This document shows, in pieces, positions 9,055-18,446 of a stretch of 64,000 bases of DNA. Every line of letters starts with the position of its first letter. Positions within the stretch are counted from its first letter, which is position 1. Source of the stretch: Verrucomicrobiia bacterium (lineage in GTDB: Bacteria > Verrucomicrobiota > Verrucomicrobiia > Limisphaerales > Pedosphaeraceae); contig DATAUW010000034.1 of NCBI GenBank assembly GCA_036268055.1, positions 1-64,000 on the forward strand, in the 5' to 3' direction. The translations under genes were made by a program, and so were the position numbers. The notes under the pieces were generated by a model, which saw only the letters and a list, made by a program, of their open reading frames with translations, did not search any database and was not told the origin of the DNA.

Positions 9055-11712
9055 TTATCGTTTAAGCCGGAAGAATTGGCTGCCACCAGACGATGGAATG
9101 ATGTACGGGCTGGTGGCGACCACGTCCGCCCAGGATCCGCCCGAGGGTGAGGAGCTGGATTGCAACGTCGCCGCCGTATCCCAAATCAAGGCTGATTTTC
9201 CGCCCGGCACAGTCTGGATGGTCAGTTGACCCAAAGGCAAAGCCGCGACCACTACGGGCGTGGCATTGGTGTAAGTGATCACGCTGCCGTCAGCGGACGC
9301 GGTGTTGAGCGCCACAAATCCGGGAGTCTGGCCTTGCCAGAAAAAGGTGATCACATCGTTCGTGGTCGGAAAGACCGGCGTGCCGTCCGTGGGATTGAGC
9401 ACGTTCTTCGAGAAGCTGAATTCGAAGTCATCTCCCGGCGCGGCTGGCGCACTCAGGAAATTGAGCGTGGCCGACAGCGAACCTTCATTGAACCCGCCGT
9501 TCTTTTCCTGATAACCGAAACCGCTTTGAATCAGCATTTCGGAACCGAGGGCCGAATAACCGGTGCTGGGGTCGTTATCGGTGTTGAAGAACATGTTGAC
9601 GTAAGCCGGGAAATATCCGTTGGCGGGCGGAATGTCATGATAGAGCATGACGCGAAAGTAATAATTGTCCGCGTCGTCATACACGTAAATGTTCTGAAAA
9701 TCCGCGGCGCCATCCTGGCCGCTGGGGCCACTGTAAACGGGCGTCATGCCGGACCAATCGTCGAAATTACCGTCAATGATAATTTTCGGCGACAGCGAAA
9801 TCGAGCTATGCGTGGCGTTGGCGAAAAGATCATTCACCCCGTTGATCGCCAGCGAATAATTGGTGCCGATGGTCAAGGGCGCGCTCGTCGTCAGTGTAAT
9901 TTGATTTGCGCCCGTGATGGCCGCGCTCGTCACACTGACTCCACCGCTCAACGCATAATTGGAAGCCACGCCCGCCGTGGTGGCATCCACCGGCTCCGAG
10001 AATTGAAGCACGATTTCTGATCCACCGGCGGTGACGTTGGTCACGGCAGCGGCAATCGTATCGCGCAAGACCGTCAGCACTGCCGTGCGGCTGTTGGTCG
10101 AGCTTGCGGGATTGCTTACGGCGACATAATAGCCGCCCGCATCCGTGAGCGAGGCGTTGGAAATGGAATAATTATCGTTGGTGGCGTCGGGAATCATGCC
10201 CGCTCCATTGTACCATTGAAACAATATCGGCGCAGAACCGGTGGCCGCCACGCTGAAAGTGACCGGGCGGCCTTGAACAATATATTGGTCGGCAGGTTGC
10301 GTCGTGTCCGTAATGCTCACCGGCGTGCTGACGACCGTCAACACCGCGGCGCGCGTGATATTCGTGCCCTCCGCATTCGACACCGTTAGCGCGTAATCGC
10401 CCGCATCCGTCCCCAGCACCAGAGGAATAGTGAAGCTCGCATTGGTGGCATTGGTGATCGCATCTCCGTCCTTCACCCATTGATAACTCAACGAACTGCC
10501 AAGCACGTCGGAAGTGAACGTCACCATTTGTCCGGCCACCACGCTTTGATCCGCCGGAAGACTGTTGTCCACAATCACGGGCGCGTATTGCGCAGCTGCC
10601 GTGAGCGACAACCCAAAAACCATGTCCGCGCTGCTGCCCGGCGCCTGATGAGTTTCCACTTCGAGAATGTTATCGCCAATCTGCAAATTGCCGGTGGAAA
10701 AACCCAGCACGGTCACGCCACCTTGGGGTGAATTGGTTCCCGTAGCCGCCGTGCCGTAAGCAACCGCCCCTGCGGGCATCCGAATCCGGCGTGTCTCAAC
10801 GCCATTCACATAATAGACCGCTCCGTCACTGATATAATTCGAAGCAACCAGCGCAATATTTGCCGTTTCATAATTCCAATTAAAATGCGTGCGGAAATAA
10901 TAAGTGGTGGGGCCGGAAGTCAGCGGAGTCTGAATAGCTGGATAGGAGCCCGGTGAAGAAGTATAGCCAAACAGGCCCGAGCCAGCAGCCCAGGGCGATT
11001 GGCTGTCGTCATAAGCCTGATCCAGCCAGTTCGTGCCAAGATCAGTTCCCGACGCATTTACTTGCCACGGCGTATTCTCCAAATCAACCAGCGTAAGATT
11101 ATTCGTCAATTCCGCCGGCTCCGTGGCAAAAGTATAAGTGAAACCACCGGCCGGCGAAGGCAGCCATTGGTTTCCCGAGGTTTCGCCGGTTTCCAAAACC
11201 AGCGCAATGGGATTGGTGACAAACACCGAAGCGCCATTGGCCGCATAAACCGCCGAGCGGGAAATCCGCACTTCAAATTCCGTTGCCGCGACAGTGGGAG
11301 CCGCTTCCCAATCCAACCCCGTGATGGCACCCGCATTGAAAGTGCTGTTGGTTTCGCGATAAGCATTGCCGCTTTGGATCAGCATTTCCGAACCGATGCC
11401 GTTGGCACCGTAACCGATCGCAGCGTTGTCATCGGCATCAATAAAGATGTTTTGCTTGGACGTGAATGGATTGGCGGCCCGATAAAGGCTGAAACGGATA
11501 TACAGATAATCATTATCGTTGGCGATGGACAGGTCCTTGAAGGAAACCACCGAATTGGTCAGGTCAACTTCAGTGTCCACCACCGGAACTCCAGTCCAGT
11601 CGCCGAAGCTGCCATCAATGGTGATATGCTTGAACGTGCCGGCAACAGCCCCGCTGCCAAACACGCAAAATGCGGACAGCATCGCGAGCGCGTAAAATGT
11701 TTTCTTTATCAT
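9055..11712 (-). CDS. Secreted multidomain Ig and carbohydrate-binding-like protein
   Basis: The 885-residue product begins with a signal peptide (MIKKTFYALAML). It holds two copies of a beta-sandwich opening with IDGSFGDWTG (near residue 30) and IDGNFDDWSG (near 650), which resemble the CBM9/DOMON-like modules of secreted sugar-binding proteins. Between them are two Ig-like domains (YQWVKDGD..., FQWYNGAG...) and a Big_5/SbsA-like Ig domain (FSEPVDATTAG). The C-terminus ends in SQFFRLKR, a tail seen on many verrucomicrobial secreted proteins. No catalytic domain is recognisable, so adhesion or polysaccharide binding is the best guess. The ATG at 11712 is preferred over a start 28 codons upstream because it begins the signal peptide. 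Confidence 0.8.
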   Translation of the reverse strand: MIKKTFYALAMLSAFCVFGSGAVAGTFKHITIDGSFGDWTGVPVVDTEVDLTNSVVSFKDLSIANDNDYLYIRFSLYRAANPFTSKQNIFIDADDNAAIGYGANGIGSEMLIQSGNAYRETNSTFNAGAITGLDWEAAPTVAATEFEVRISRSAVYAANGASVFVTNPIALVLETGETSGNQWLPSPAGGFTYTFATEPAELTNNLTLVDLENTPWQVNASGTDLGTNWLDQAYDDSQSPWAAGSGLFGYTSSPGSYPAIQTPLTSGPTTYYFRTHFNWNYETANIALVASNYISDGAVYYVNGVETRRIRMPAGAVAYGTAATGTNSPQGGVTVLGFSTGNLQIGDNILEVETHQAPGSSADMVFGLSLTAAAQYAPVIVDNSLPADQSVVAGQMVTFTSDVLGSSLSYQWVKDGDAITNATNASFTIPLVLGTDAGDYALTVSNAEGTNITRAAVLTVVSTPVSITDTTQPADQYIVQGRPVTFSVAATGSAPILFQWYNGAGMIPDATNDNYSISNASLTDAGGYYVAVSNPASSTNSRTAVLTVLRDTIAAAVTNVTAGGSEIVLQFSEPVDATTAGVASNYALSGGVSVTSAAITGANQITLTTSAPLTIGTNYSLAINGVNDLFANATHSSISLSPKIIIDGNFDDWSGMTPVYSGPSGQDGAADFQNIYVYDDADNYYFRVMLYHDIPPANGYFPAYVNMFFNTDNDPSTGYSALGSEMLIQSGFGYQEKNGGFNEGSLSATLNFLSAPAAPGDDFEFSFSKNVLNPTDGTPVFPTTNDVITFFWQGQTPGFVALNTASADGSVITYTNATPVVVAALPLGQLTIQTVPGGKSALIWDTAATLQSSSSPSGGSWADVVATSPYIIPSSGGSQFFRLKR

Positions 11713-11810
11713 AGAATTTTTTCCGGTTGGGATCGTAGCGGTTAAGGATTGGCTAATTATTTTGCAACTATGGAGCGACTCTAAGGTCGTCAACAAGTCG
11801 CGTCAAGTAT

Positions 11811-11830
11811 AATTTATCACATGATAAATT
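11811..11830. promoter_or_regulatory. Perfect palindrome upstream of the surface-protein gene (operator candidate)
   Basis: AATTTATCA at 11811-11819 and TGATAAATT at 11822-11830 form a perfect 9-bp inverted repeat around a 2-base centre. It lies about 100 bases upstream of the Ig/CBM-like gene start. The size and symmetry suit a dimeric transcription factor site. The surrounding 11713-12091 stretch is AT-rich and otherwise holds no gene that I can support. Confidence 0.45.
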
Positions 11831-12091
11831 GAGCTTTTTAACACAATCCAAGGGGTTAAATTCGCGGGAAAATGCTGCCAAACCTCGTGTCCTGTAAAGT
11901 GTTCTGACGGTTTTTTGAATTTTTATGCTTGCGCAAGCAGCGCGTGAGACAGTGCGCTTTTTAAAAAAAGTGAAAAATATTTAAGAAAATTTTTTGGAAA
12001 TATCACGCCTTGTTTTGCAGCTTAAGGAAATCCTGCGCCGAGTGAAAACTTCCCCCCAAGGACGATGCCCGAACTTTCCAAATCATTCTGG

Positions 12092-12123
12092 AAAAAAAGC
12101 CCGGCCATTATAAGTGGCCGGGC
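12092..12123 (-). terminator. Rho-independent terminator of the cytochrome/dehydrogenase-domain gene
   Basis: GCCCGGCCA at 12099-12107 pairs perfectly with TGGCCGGGC at 12115-12123 around a 7-base loop. Read on the minus strand the stem is followed by seven T residues (A at 12092-12098). It lies 49 bases past the stop of the upstream minus-strand gene. This is a textbook intrinsic terminator. Confidence 0.85.
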
Positions 12124-12172
12124 TGCGTATCGCTCTGCGAATTCGAGAATCGTTCAGTAGCGCGCGTTCTGT

Positions 12173-14821
12173 CTAGTCGTACTTATTCGCCGGAGTGGGC
12201 GTTGCTGTTCCCGCTTTGATCGGCGCACCCGGTTTGTAAAGCGTCAACTCGTGAATAGACCATGAAAGGCCATCCACGGAACCGGTTTGCGTGATGCGAA
12301 TGAACTTGGCTTCAGCCGGTTTGAAACCGATTTCAGTCGTGGCGCGAGTGCCGCGTCCTTCGGAAACCGGTTCGCCCCAGCTTTTTCCGTCATTCGATAA
12401 TTGAACTTTGTAGTCGCGAGGATAATCGTTGCTTGAACTTCCCGCCGTGAGACGCATTCCGGTTATCAAGGTTGTTTGCGGCAATTCGATTTGATACCAC
12501 ATACCGGGCTTTTGCGGCGCATCCGTGGTGAATCGGGTGTTGATGTCCCCATCCAATGCCAGCGGCGCACTCGCGGAATGATCGCTCGCCGTCGCCTTCC
12601 AACCCGTGTGGCTGGTTATCACCTGGGGCACGCAGGCATCCAATTCTTCCTCTGTCCAGGGCTCCTTGTGCTCTTTGATGGCGTTGCGCACGCGATAAAC
12701 ATCGCTTGGCCTGACGATCGGCGCGGAATTGCCGAAGCTATTGCGCACATAGGACGCGACCGACGCCACCCACTCATCGTCGTTATTTTCCATGGGAACC
12801 ATCAGCGCATCGTAAGTCTTGCCGTTCACCGGTCCCTTCAACCCTTTTAGGATCACGCTGATGATGCCATCGCTCATGTCGGTGGCGAACTTGTTTCGGG
12901 CAAAAGGCGGAGCAATCGTGGCGCCGGGCTTGCCGCCTTGCAACGGAGCGCCTTCGCCATTTTGGCCGTGGCACGCGAAGCAAAGCTCCTTGTAAATCAC
13001 TTCTCCGCGCTCCAGGACTCTCCGCTCACCCGTTGACGTGACGCGATTGAACGTACGCCGGGGCTCATGGATTTGGGGACCGAGTTCCTTGACGCCTTCG
13101 GAGGGATTCGAGGCGATGATGGCCTGAATCATATTGGTCGAGTCCGGCCATTTAAGATAATTGGCCGTCAACATGACCTGAATGACGACGCTGGGATCGG
13201 GATCGTTAGTCAGCGATTTTACATCCGGCACCAGCGATTGATCGCCGCGCTTGTAAAGTGATTCACTGACGCGAATGGCCGCCGCGCGAACGTGGCCATC
13301 GGCATCCTTGAGCGCACCGCGAACCAAATCCGGTTGGGCCGCGTTCATGCCTTCCAAAGTCCAAAGCGCATCCAGTCGCGCGAGTGGATTGGAATTCTTC
13401 TGGACCATGCTAACCAATGCCGGCACGGCGCTTTTGTTATCGCGCAGAACGAGTAATTTTTGAGCGGTATCACGCCACCAGCCGTTGGGATGAGTCAGAT
13501 AGGTTACCAATTTAGCCGGAGAAGCATCCAGCATGTGCGGCTGCGGACCGGGTTTGAAATCCTTGTGCCGCAACCGCCAGATGCGTCCACGTCCAACATT
13601 ATTTTCGAGCCCATATTTCTGGATCTTGGGACGCAGGAAGGAACCGGGTTTGGTCCATTCCGACTCCTGAATGATGCCATGATACATGTCCACGATATAA
13701 AGAGTGCCATCGGGCGCCGTAACCACGTTGACCGGACGGAAATTGGCATCCGTCGAACGGATGAATTCCGATTTGTCATACGGGTTGATTAAATGGGTGA
13801 TGCCATCTTTGACTTCAATCTTCGCGCGTCGTACCAGACGGCCTACCGGTTCGCCGAAAATCATATTACCCTTCAAATCCTCCGGCAGCCGATCTCCGCG
13901 ATAGATTTCAACTCCCGCGCAGGAGGTGATATGATTCAACGTGTTATCTTCTGAACGAAAACGCGAGACGCCCCCTTGCACATCCGCCAGGCCAACCAGC
14001 GGCCACACTTGCATAAAACTTTGCGTGGGTTCGCTCGGCACTTTCAACCCGCCGTAGATGACCGGCACTTGAAAATCCTTTGGCCCCTGTTCATCACTCG
14101 CATTCACCACGAACAGCTTGCCGTAATCATCCTGCGTAATGCCCCATTGGCCGCCATTAGCCGGGGTGGTTTCTTTGAGGACATTGGTTCCATTGGCGCG
14201 AAGGCGGTAGGCATTGACGGTCTGGTAAATCCAGTTGTCCCGATCCCAAATCAAGCCGCTTTGTTGATGCTCCAGATTGCCGCCCCGTTTTCCACCGGCG
14301 TAAAAAAGTTCTTTTTTGTCCGCGACGCCAGTTCCTTTAGTATCGCGGTACAGCCAAATATCCTCGGAATCCGTTTCGTTGACCAAAACGCCGTCGTCCA
14401 ATGGCAAAACCATGCGCGGCAGCAAAAGATTATCTACAAAGACCGTGTGCTTGTCGTAAACCCCGTTGTGTTTGCTGGACCAATGCATCGAAATCCGGCT
14501 GCTCTTCGCATGCTCATTGGTGCCATTGATGTCCAGCATGTAGCTTCGCATCTCCGCCACATACATGCGCCCGTTTCCGTCGAATGCCGCCGCCACTGGT
14601 TCCTGGATAATGGGATCACCGACAACCAATTCCATGCTATAGCCATCCTGCATCTTGAACGTCTTCGCTTCGTCCACGGCAGAAAGATAAGGCAGTTTGA
14701 TGACCGTCGGCGTGGTGTTGGTATCCGGCGCGTCAGCCGCATGGCTGGGCTGGGCCATCAATCCGCCCAGAACTAAAATTCCCAGGGCGAACATTAACTG
14801 GCGGGGGTTTGTCACGGACAT
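12173..14821 (-). CDS. PVC-type secreted dehydrogenase-domain protein with cytochrome c and discoidin domains
   Basis: The 882-residue protein starts with a signal peptide (MSVTNPRQLMFALGILVLGG). It continues as the putative membrane-bound dehydrogenase N-terminal domain common in Planctomycetes and Verrucomicrobia (TIGR02604-type beta-propeller, with FDGNGRMYVAEMRSY near residue 80 and APDGTLYIVDMYHG near 380). HEAT-like repeats follow, then a c-type haem site CFACHG near 613. The C-terminus is an F5/8 type C (discoidin) domain (ALDGDINTRFT... YKVQLSNDGKSW). It probably oxidises a sugar or related substrate outside the cytoplasm and passes electrons through the haem. The discoidin domain may bind polysaccharide. 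The substrate is unknown. The start codon was chosen to begin the signal peptide. Confidence 0.82.
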   Translation of the reverse strand: MSVTNPRQLMFALGILVLGGLMAQPSHAADAPDTNTTPTVIKLPYLSAVDEAKTFKMQDGYSMELVVGDPIIQEPVAAAFDGNGRMYVAEMRSYMLDINGTNEHAKSSRISMHWSSKHNGVYDKHTVFVDNLLLPRMVLPLDDGVLVNETDSEDIWLYRDTKGTGVADKKELFYAGGKRGGNLEHQQSGLIWDRDNWIYQTVNAYRLRANGTNVLKETTPANGGQWGITQDDYGKLFVVNASDEQGPKDFQVPVIYGGLKVPSEPTQSFMQVWPLVGLADVQGGVSRFRSEDNTLNHITSCAGVEIYRGDRLPEDLKGNMIFGEPVGRLVRRAKIEVKDGITHLINPYDKSEFIRSTDANFRPVNVVTAPDGTLYIVDMYHGIIQESEWTKPGSFLRPKIQKYGLENNVGRGRIWRLRHKDFKPGPQPHMLDASPAKLVTYLTHPNGWWRDTAQKLLVLRDNKSAVPALVSMVQKNSNPLARLDALWTLEGMNAAQPDLVRGALKDADGHVRAAAIRVSESLYKRGDQSLVPDVKSLTNDPDPSVVIQVMLTANYLKWPDSTNMIQAIIASNPSEGVKELGPQIHEPRRTFNRVTSTGERRVLERGEVIYKELCFACHGQNGEGAPLQGGKPGATIAPPFARNKFATDMSDGIISVILKGLKGPVNGKTYDALMVPMENNDDEWVASVASYVRNSFGNSAPIVRPSDVYRVRNAIKEHKEPWTEEELDACVPQVITSHTGWKATASDHSASAPLALDGDINTRFTTDAPQKPGMWYQIELPQTTLITGMRLTAGSSSNDYPRDYKVQLSNDGKSWGEPVSEGRGTRATTEIGFKPAEAKFIRITQTGSVDGLSWSIHELTLYKPGAPIKAGTATPTPANKYD

Positions 14822-14997
14822 AGAGTGCTTTCTATAAAAAGCATTGCGAATGCGCAATGCGGTATCATTTTTTGGTTTATTCACAAATTTGCTTTGATTG
14901 CGTTTTATCGTGTACATGGAAAATTCGTAAAAAATTGCGAATCGTCGCATGGGCTTAAAGCTCTCTTTATTTATGAGTTCAACCGCTAAAGTTCAAT

Positions 14998-15011
14998 CCC
15001 CGTTAACGGGG
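14998..15011. repeat. Perfect 14-bp palindrome in a gene-free gap
   Basis: CCCCGTTAACGGGG reads the same on both strands. It lies in the gap 14822-15222, between the dehydrogenase-domain gene and the helical-repeat gene, both on the minus strand. No T run follows on either strand, so a protein-binding site or an mRNA hairpin is more likely than a terminator. I see no gene in the rest of this gap. Confidence 0.4.
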
Positions 15012-15222
15012 ATGGCGATATGCCAAAAAATCGCAGATGCGTTTCGCCCGATTAGAAATTGAAACTGTAAATCGGAAGTGCTCCGGAGAAAACATGGAGT
15101 TCTTAATTCATTCGGGAGTGAGACTGAAGTGGTTTTGGTGAGCGCACGCGTTTCCAATACGAGGGGCAACCACGCTTCCCTCAATATCGGCTTTGCACTT
15201 AACAAAATTCAACGAATAGAAA

Positions 15223-16125
15223 TCAGTCGCTTCCCTTTCGATGCGCAATCGTTTCAGCCAAGGCTGCCTGAGCCCGATCGTGCAGATCGCCCGACGGAAA
15301 AGCATTGACCCACTCCGTCGCAGATGAACTGTCATTCCACGCCCATTGTTTCACCACATTTACCGCGGCTTCGTCCTGGGCCGCTCCAGGAGCGATTTCG
15401 GTGCTCACAATGGCTGCGGCTTTTTGCGGATCCGACCTCGCTTCGGCATTGGCCACGCGGGCGAAGTAATCATCCCGTTCGGAACCGGCGGGCAAAGTTG
15501 CGACCCAATTTTCCAGTGGCTGCAAATCGCTATCCGCCCATTGCTGGGCCAAATTTTCCACCATGATCTGAAGCCGGGGAGCGTTGATGGGGCATTGCTC
15601 GAGAACCTGAACAGCACGAGGCGCATCCGTGGTGGCGATTGAGAAACAAACATAACTGACCATGGTGTCACGTTCCAGCGGATCGCCGGGCGCGGGCGGC
15701 AAATGGGAAGCCCACGATTGCGCATCATCCGGGCTCAGAGTAGCCCATGTCTGCGCCACGACCATCATCATGTCGGAACGCCATTGGGGCACATTCAGCG
15801 ACTGCGCAAAAGCCGCCGCCGCTTTGGGGTCCATGCGCACCAGTGCCGGTACTAAATCATTGTAAACCTTGTTTTGATCGTAGGGATTGCCGGATGAAAG
15901 CAATGCCATTATCTGGTCTCGCAGCCGCTGTGGGGTAAGCTCGGTGAAATCGCCGGAAACGGCCGCCGGTTTGGCTGAGGCACTCTGGCTGTTTTCGCCC
16001 TGCATTGCCGGGCTAGTCATGGCGGAAATAACGTCTCTCTTATGCGAAGAGGAAAGCTTGAAAGACAAAAATAGCACGATGCACAAACCCAATCCGCCTG
16101 CGAGCAGAAGCTTATTTATTTTCAT
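15223..16125 (-). CDS. Membrane-anchored helical-repeat protein of unknown function
   Basis: The 300-residue product has an N-terminal signal anchor (KLLLAGGLGLCIVLFLSF). After a Ser/Ala-rich linker it consists of degenerate alpha-helical repeats with a recurring pattern of an Asp-Pro or Asp-Ala turn, AxxxAxxW and LPxGxxR (for example WASHLPPAPGDPLERD and WVATLPAGSERDDY). Proteins of this build are frequent in Verrucomicrobia and probably act as periplasmic scaffolds, but no function is established that I know of. It is flanked by hairpins and seems to be transcribed alone. No catalytic motif is visible. Confidence 0.7.
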   Translation of the reverse strand: MKINKLLLAGGLGLCIVLFLSFKLSSSHKRDVISAMTSPAMQGENSQSASAKPAAVSGDFTELTPQRLRDQIMALLSSGNPYDQNKVYNDLVPALVRMDPKAAAAFAQSLNVPQWRSDMMMVVAQTWATLSPDDAQSWASHLPPAPGDPLERDTMVSYVCFSIATTDAPRAVQVLEQCPINAPRLQIMVENLAQQWADSDLQPLENWVATLPAGSERDDYFARVANAEARSDPQKAAAIVSTEIAPGAAQDEAAVNVVKQWAWNDSSSATEWVNAFPSGDLHDRAQAALAETIAHRKGSD

Positions 16126-16154
16126 AATCTAAAAACATGTTTTCGCATTTCAGA

Positions 16155-16183
16155 CTGCCCGGCCTTTTAAAGAGGCCGGGCAG
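16155..16183 (-). terminator. Strong hairpin after the beta-helix gene
   Basis: CTGCCCGGCCT at 16155-16165 pairs perfectly over 11 bp with AGGCCGGGCAG at 16173-16183. It lies just beyond the stop of the beta-helix gene on the minus strand. The following minus-strand sequence has only short T runs, so termination may be weak or factor-assisted. The stem core matches that of the terminator at 12099-12123. Confidence 0.6.
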
Positions 16184-16197
16184 CTATTCACGTTAAT

Positions 16198-17670
16198 TTA
16201 TTGAACTTTGCACGACGACACCGTGTCATTCGCATTAGGAGACAAGGTCGTAAAGTTCGGCGTATCCGAGGTCAACGTCCACGACGTCCCACTAAAGTTG
16301 TCGTCGGAATACATAATGAGAGTCCGCCCGCTGGGCACTCTCACTGACGAAGCCGAATCATTCGCACAGCCCAACGCCGCAAGTTGGGAAAGCGTGTACG
16401 TTCCCACTCCTAAAGTCTGGCTGGCGGTTCCGCCGTAGTTGATATCGGAGAAGAACATGACTCCCGTTCCAGTCTGCCAGCTGTTCCCACTCAGCGTGGT
16501 GGTAAAAGTGCCGGTCGCGCTGTTCAAGAATGCAACCTGGCCGCTGTTCAAACTCTGGACGGTGTTGGTTTTGATTGTTGCCGAACCGCGGGCGCCGGAT
16601 TCGATCCAAAGCCCCGTCAATCCGGGATGATTAATGGTATTATTGTTAAAGGTATAGGTGCCATCAGACATGGTGACGCCATACTTTAACGTGCTTTTTA
16701 TCGTATTTCCCGTGACGGTCGCAGTTGAGTTATCCTGAAGCCGGATGCCCGCCTCATTGTCATTATTGGTGCCACCGCCCACACAGGTGTTCCCACTGAT
16801 CACCGCGTTTTGAACGATCCCGCCAATGCTCCCTTCACCGCCGAAAATGCCGCAGATGATGTCGCTTTGATAGGCATTGGTGATGAAATTGTTTTGCACG
16901 GTGGAGTTGGTGCCGCCGGCAATGCGCACGCCGTTGGCCGCATATGCTCCGGATGAGACGCAATTCAGGACTTTGGCGTTGACCATGTTTACCCGGCCAC
17001 TGCCGGTGGGAATCTGGGAATTGATCGCGAATTCATCGTCGCCCGCATGATACCCCTTGCAACTCTGAATGGTCAGGTTGGCCCCCAAGCCATTGGGCCC
17101 GTCGCTGTTGTTGATGTTCAAGCCGTCGGCAAACGTATTTGTCACCACGCAATTCTGAATAGTTCCACTGGATCCGGTGGCCCACATCCCGGCGTCGGAA
17201 TGTTGGATTTGAACACGCTGCATTAACCAGCCGACACCGTTCACACTAAAACCGTAGTCAGCATTCACACCTCTGGCCGTGCCGTTGCCGTCAACTCCAA
17301 GGTCTTGCACCGTGCATCGCGTCACGTGAATGGTGGTGTCGGTCGAGCCGGACTTTTGGCGATAAATGACACTGGACGTCATTCCCGCTCCGGCGATGAG
17401 AATTCCCGTCGCACTTAAAGAACCGGTGACTTTATAAGTCCCCGATGGAATCCAGACCCCCTTTCCCTGAGTTTGGGCGGCGTTGATGCAACTCTGAATG
17501 GCGGATGTGTTATCACTCGACCCCGTGCTCGCTCCATAAGTAATGATCGAGAGAGTATTCGCCGGCTGGCTTTGGGCGCTAACATTGGCGGTAGAGAGAT
17601 TAAAAACGATAATTCCCGATAACAACGAAGACACACATAAACGGCTAATAATGGCTTTAATGGTTTTCAT
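16198..17670 (-). CDS. Secreted right-handed beta-helix protein with C-terminal beta-gamma-crystallin domain
   Basis: The 490-residue protein opens with a signal peptide, then YGASTGSSDNTSAIQSCINAA, the typical entry of pectate-lyase-3/GH28-like beta-helices. Many parallel-beta repeats follow with Asn ladders (TVQNNFITNAY, VISGNTCVGG, TVTGNTIKSTL). The last 90 residues form a beta/gamma-crystallin unit: VMFFSDINYGG, then NDSASSVRVPSG, then MYSDDNFSG and NDTVSSCKV. The two N-D-x-x-S-S loops are the usual calcium sites of microbial beta-gamma-crystallins. A polysaccharide lyase or hydrolase, or a surface-binding protein, is plausible. I cannot point to catalytic residues. A hairpin (AGGCACG/CGTGCCT, 17706-17727) lies in the presumed leader. 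Confidence 0.75.
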   Translation of the reverse strand: MKTIKAIISRLCVSSLLSGIIVFNLSTANVSAQSQPANTLSIITYGASTGSSDNTSAIQSCINAAQTQGKGVWIPSGTYKVTGSLSATGILIAGAGMTSSVIYRQKSGSTDTTIHVTRCTVQDLGVDGNGTARGVNADYGFSVNGVGWLMQRVQIQHSDAGMWATGSSGTIQNCVVTNTFADGLNINNSDGPNGLGANLTIQSCKGYHAGDDEFAINSQIPTGSGRVNMVNAKVLNCVSSGAYAANGVRIAGGTNSTVQNNFITNAYQSDIICGIFGGEGSIGGIVQNAVISGNTCVGGGTNNDNEAGIRLQDNSTATVTGNTIKSTLKYGVTMSDGTYTFNNNTINHPGLTGLWIESGARGSATIKTNTVQSLNSGQVAFLNSATGTFTTTLSGNSWQTGTGVMFFSDINYGGTASQTLGVGTYTLSQLAALGCANDSASSVRVPSGRTLIMYSDDNFSGTSWTLTSDTPNFTTLSPNANDTVSSCKVQ

Positions 17671-18446
17671 ATTTATTTCGAGTAACTTGTCGGTAACATG
17701 ATGACAGGCACGATTTGCAGCGTGCCTAACGATTTTGTTTAGAATTGTTGATTTAGACGGAATATTTTTGCAGCTTTATTTCTTATAGAGTTAGCTTCTT
17801 GAAGCACTTAACGGCAAAAACATTGATAGACAAAATGCTTGTGGCAATTTGAGTGATACGCAGACACGAGCTTTTTTATTGTTATACACAAACCAAAGCT
17901 GGAGGCGCTTTTGTAGAAATCTGAAGGGGACAGATTATAAGATTAGCAAGGATCTTTTGTAGTTTTCATTTTTTTGGTAGCTATTTGTTTAGAGGCATTG
18001 ATGAAACGTGTTGTCTGGCACTAATTCGGAAGCTGAGAAATAAAGCGCATCGGCAGCCTGATTGCCTGGGCGTTGATGATTTCTTGGGCTTGCTGGAAGC
18101 CTAGACTATCCAACCGTTCTTGCCTACTTCCGAAAGCGGGTATTGCCCTTGCCGAAATCGGGTATACTATTTAGGCTTCCGGTCCCAGCTAACTGGCTAT
18201 TGCGTTGCCTGCATTAACCCCTTTGAAGGTTCGTCTTTCTGGCTCTGTTATAGCCTTTCTGCGATACGGTCATCCCGCCAAAGCCATGCCCCGCTTATAG
18301 GTATCGTGCCCAGCCCTCAAGCCTCCGACGGCAAAATCCACCATGGGAGGCTCTTGCCTTAGTGCAACCAATGGCCGCGGTGGGGCATTGGCGGAAGCCA
18401 GTTGGTGAAAAGCGCCCCTATGAAAACTGGACATCGCCAGTGAAAT
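17671..18446. other. Gene-free, AT-rich stretch
   Basis: No credible coding region is visible on either strand. The stretch holds a 7-bp-stem hairpin at 17706-17727 upstream of the beta-helix gene and a pair of direct repeats at 18130-18166, listed separately. Base composition is visibly more AT-rich than in the neighbouring genes. Confidence 0.6.
18130..18166. repeat. Direct repeat pair CCGAAAnCGGGTAT, 22 bases apart
   Basis: CCGAAAGCGGGTATT at 18130-18144 and CCGAAATCGGGTATA at 18152-18166 match at 13 of 15 positions. The 22-base period is about two helical turns, so both copies face the same side of DNA. Each half contains a CCGA...TCGG-like dyad (perfect in the second copy). A regulator-binding site is plausible, and the LuxR-type gene lies about 280 bases away. 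Confidence 0.4.

Noticed and set aside
14998-15011. CCCCGTTAACGGGG as a terminator
   Set aside because: No T run follows on either strand and it is far from the preceding stop, so it is listed only as a palindrome.
18120-18362. 80-codon plus-strand frame in the gap before the LuxR gene
   Set aside because: It overlaps the direct repeats, has no domain, and its composition is unlike the neighbouring genes.
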